Source: Bacteroides sp. CAG:144 (GTDB lineage Bacteria; Bacteroidota; Bacteroidia; Bacteroidales; UBA11471). Taken from it: a DNA stretch of 8,609 nucleotides. Where the stretch lies: contig HF999696.1 in assembly GCA_000434215.1 (NCBI GenBank), forward strand, positions 18,275-26,883. The letters are read 5' to 3'. A model generated the notes under the pieces. The model was not told where the DNA came from and searched no databases. It was given only the letters and a program-made list of their open reading frames with translations. Positions 7,378-8,609 of the stretch are shown in pieces. Position numbers and translations under genes: made by a program. Within the stretch, counting starts at the first letter, position 1, and every line of letters starts with the position of its first letter.

Positions 7378-7413
7378 TACAAAGCCCCGCCTTTAACAAG
7401 GCGGGGCTTTGTA
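7378..7413 (-). terminator. rplS terminator
   Basis: TACAAAGCCCCGCCTT (7378-7393) pairs perfectly with AAGGCGGGGCTTTGTA (7398-7413) around a four-base loop: a 16-bp GC-rich stem. Read on the minus strand it starts 20 bases after the rplS stop, and the transcript continues into TTTATC, a short U-rich tail. Orientation follows from position. Confidence 0.88.
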
Positions 7414-7433
7414 TAGATGTCCATCGGAGAACC

Positions 7434-7781
7434 TTAGACTCTCTTTTCTTTGATGCGGGCTTTTTTACCGGTAAGATCACGCAAATAATACAATTTGGCG
7501 CGACGTACTTTACCCACTTTATTTACAGTGATGCTGTCGATAAACGGCGATTCGATGGGGAAGATACGTTCCACACCTACGTTATCAGACATTTTGCGTA
7601 CTGTAAAACGCTTTTTCTCACCGCAACCCGAGATACGGATAACGACACCGCGATACTGCTGTATACGCTCTTTGTTACCCTCTTTGATGCGGTAGGCTAC
7701 CGTTACGGTATCACCGCTCTTGAACGAGGGGTGCTCTTTGCCCGTAGCAAATGCCTCTTCTGCAACTTTAATCAAGTCCAT
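7434..7781 (-). CDS. rplS: 50S ribosomal protein L19 (bL19)
   Basis: A 115-residue protein of the normal bL19 length, a component of the large ribosomal subunit near the interface with the small subunit. Family hallmarks are clear: FKSGDTVTV near residue 20, [14 protein letters not shown] (about 35-48), [21 protein letters not shown] (about 59-79) and [24 protein letters not shown] at the C-terminus. No residues appear missing. The ATG at 7781-7779 gives the expected family N-terminus; there is no Shine-Dalgarno, only an A/T-rich near-palindrome (7782-7800) just before it. In many bacteria rplS lies in an operon with rpsP, rimM and trmD; here it stands alone, with its own promoter and terminator and divergent from a nucleotidase gene, as is usual in Bacteroidales as far as I know. 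Confidence 0.98.
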   Translation of the reverse strand: MDLIKVAEEAFATGKEHPSFKSGDTVTVAYRIKEGNKERIQQYRGVVIRISGCGEKKRFTVRKMSDNVGVERIFPIESPFIDSITVNKVGKVRRAKLYYLRDLTGKKARIKEKRV

Positions 7782-7814
7782 TTTTAATAGCTATTTAAAA
7801 TGTTTGTATTGAAA

Positions 7815-7856
7815 CGTAATGTAAACAGGTAACACTTTTCCCTGCCAGAGATTACG
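7815..7856 (-). promoter_or_regulatory. Possible structured rplS leader
   Basis: In the region expected to be the rplS leader RNA (about 7862 down to 7782), ATTACG (7851-7856) and CGTAAT (7815-7820) can form a 6-bp outer stem. Inside it CCTG (7841-7844) pairs with CAGG (7826-7829), with two possible G-U pairs extending that inner stem. The result is two helices separated by an internal loop. Ribosomal protein genes are often controlled by leader RNAs that bind their own product, so this is a candidate for bL19 autoregulation. Pairing is modest and conservation has not been tested. Confidence 0.3.
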
Positions 7857-7866
7857 AAAAGCGGGG

Positions 7867-7898
7867 CAAAGTAACGACTTTTTTACGGTATAACCAAA
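7867..7898 (-). promoter_or_regulatory. rplS promoter, Bacteroidota type
   Basis: Read on the minus strand, TTTG (7898-7895) is followed after exactly 20 bases by TTACTTTG (7874-7867). This fits the Bacteroidota housekeeping promoter (-33 TTTG, -7 TAnnTTTG) with one mismatch and ideal spacing. Transcription would start near 7860, giving a leader of about 80 bases ahead of rplS. Confidence 0.65.
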
Positions 7899-7922
7899 TG
7901 TAAACGTGGTTTTTTAGACATT

Positions 7923-7944
7923 TCGGAGAGTTTTGTTCCTCCGA
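7923..7944. repeat. Short inverted repeat in the divergent region
   Basis: TCGGAG (7923-7928) and CTCCGA (7939-7944) form a perfect 6-bp inverted repeat with a 10-base spacer, upstream of both rplS and the nucleotidase gene. It could be an operator or a weak hairpin; there is no T-run to make it a terminator. Repeats of this size arise by chance. Confidence 0.3.
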
Positions 7945-8041
7945 CGTCCGGGAATCGAAGCGACTAATAAATGTTAATCACGCAGAAGTAGAATTTTTTC
8001 GAAGCAAAGTTTCGTATTTTCGCTAATAACTTTTTGTAACC

Positions 8042-8609
8042 ATGACAATGTATTTGCTCAAACCATACCTTTATCTCTTTTTGCTCTTTTGCGCTATATC
8101 CGTCGGGATAAAGGCCCAGAAAAAAGAACTGCTGATTATTCATACGAATGATGTCCACAGCCAAATAGAGCCGACCGCTACCGACGACTCCCAACCCGAC
8201 ATGGGCGGGACTTTACGCCGACAAGTTGTCATCGACAGCTTGCGCAATACGGGGAAAGCCGTCTTACTGATTGACGCGGGCGATGCCGTGCAGGGAACAC
8301 CATACTTCACCACTTATCGCGGAAAAGCCGAAATCGCACTTATGAACCGACTAAAATACGATTTTATCACACCGGGAAACCATGAATTCGACAACGGTAC
8401 AGCCTCGCTTGCAACGATGTACAAAGATGCCACACCTGTCATCGTCAACTGCAATTACGACGTATCGAATACTCCGTTAAAAAGATATTTCACTCCCGGT
8501 GTCATCAAAGAAATCGGCGGCTGGAAAGTCGGCATAACAGGTGTAGGCGTCGCGCTAAAAACATCGGTCGACCCCGAAAAAGTTACGGGAATCATCTGCC
8601 GCGATGCCA
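8042..8609 (+). CDS. Secreted 5'-nucleotidase-type metallophosphatase (partial)
   Basis: The first 189 codons of an enzyme that runs off the right edge. A signal peptide (about 1-25, cleavage at KA|Q) sends it out of the cytoplasm. The calcineurin-like metal-binding motifs of the 5'-nucleotidase (UshA) family follow in order: HTNDVHSQ at 34-41 with ligands Asp 37 and His 39, DAGDAVQGTPYF at 78-89 with Asp 81, and GNHEFD at 112-117 with Asn 113/His 114. Such enzymes remove phosphate from nucleotides or related phosphoesters, using two metal ions. In many Bacteroidales the catalytic domain and the C-terminal substrate-binding domain are encoded by separate adjacent genes; the missing part would show which applies here. 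A second ATG at 8048 is also possible and would keep the signal peptide. The promoter is unclear: TATTTTCG at 8015-8022 is a poor -7 match. Confidence 0.92.
   Translation, partial: MTMYLLKPYLYLFLLFCAISVGIKAQKKELLIIHTNDVHSQIEPTATDDSQPDMGGTLRRQVVIDSLRNTGKAVLLIDAGDAVQGTPYFTTYRGKAEIALMNRLKYDFITPGNHEFDNGTASLATMYKDATPVIVNCNYDVSNTPLKRYFTPGVIKEIGGWKVGITGVGVALKTSVDPEKVTGIICRDA

Noticed and set aside
7014..7424. 136-codon minus-strand open frame between the barrel gene and rplS
   Set aside because: It runs through two strong terminator stems and into the 3' end of the barrel gene, with no family resemblance.

Overview
The window looks like chromosomal DNA from a member of the Bacteroidales (phylum Bacteroidota). 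Several signs point there. The two large envelope genes belong to families I associate with this order. The exported proteins have Bacteroidota-type signal peptides, one with a lipobox followed by acidic residues. Starts generally lack Shine-Dalgarno sequences. One promoter fits the Bacteroidota -33 TTTG / -7 TAnnTTTG pattern with one mismatch. Gut genera such as Coprobacter or Barnesiella would fit, but the genus is a guess. No mobile element, CRISPR array, tRNA or rRNA gene was found, and the content reads as ordinary core and envelope housekeeping.

Layout. (1) 1-144, minus: the first 48 codons of a secreted protein that runs off the left edge. (2) 145-510: an AT-rich divergent intergenic region. 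(3) 511-2756, plus: an MsbA-like ABC exporter followed 8 bases later by a 136-residue hypothetical protein with one membrane anchor. This transcript appears to end at a terminator whose stem overlaps the stop codon of the small gene. (4) 2793-2836: an 18-bp hairpin with no U-tract, unexplained. (5) 2914-3423, plus: an unrecognised protein with two membrane helices, ended by a clear terminator. (6) 3639-7099, plus: a two-gene unit of a 663-residue lipoprotein and a 478-residue outer-membrane-barrel-like protein (resembles DUF5723), closed by a terminator that works in both directions. (7) 7434-7781, minus: rplS (ribosomal protein bL19) with its own terminator, a promoter and a leader that can fold. 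(8) 8042 to the right edge, plus: the N-terminal half of a secreted 5'-nucleotidase-type metallophosphatase, divergent from rplS.

Functionally most of the window concerns the cell envelope: an exporter that may flip lipid, a small membrane protein, a lipoprotein/barrel pair of unknown role and a periplasmic or surface nucleotide phosphatase, with one ribosomal protein gene among them. I did not find a convincing new multi-gene system. The better leads are the lipoprotein/barrel pair, the small gene behind the exporter with its overlapping terminator, the orphan 18-bp hairpin and the possible rplS leader structure.
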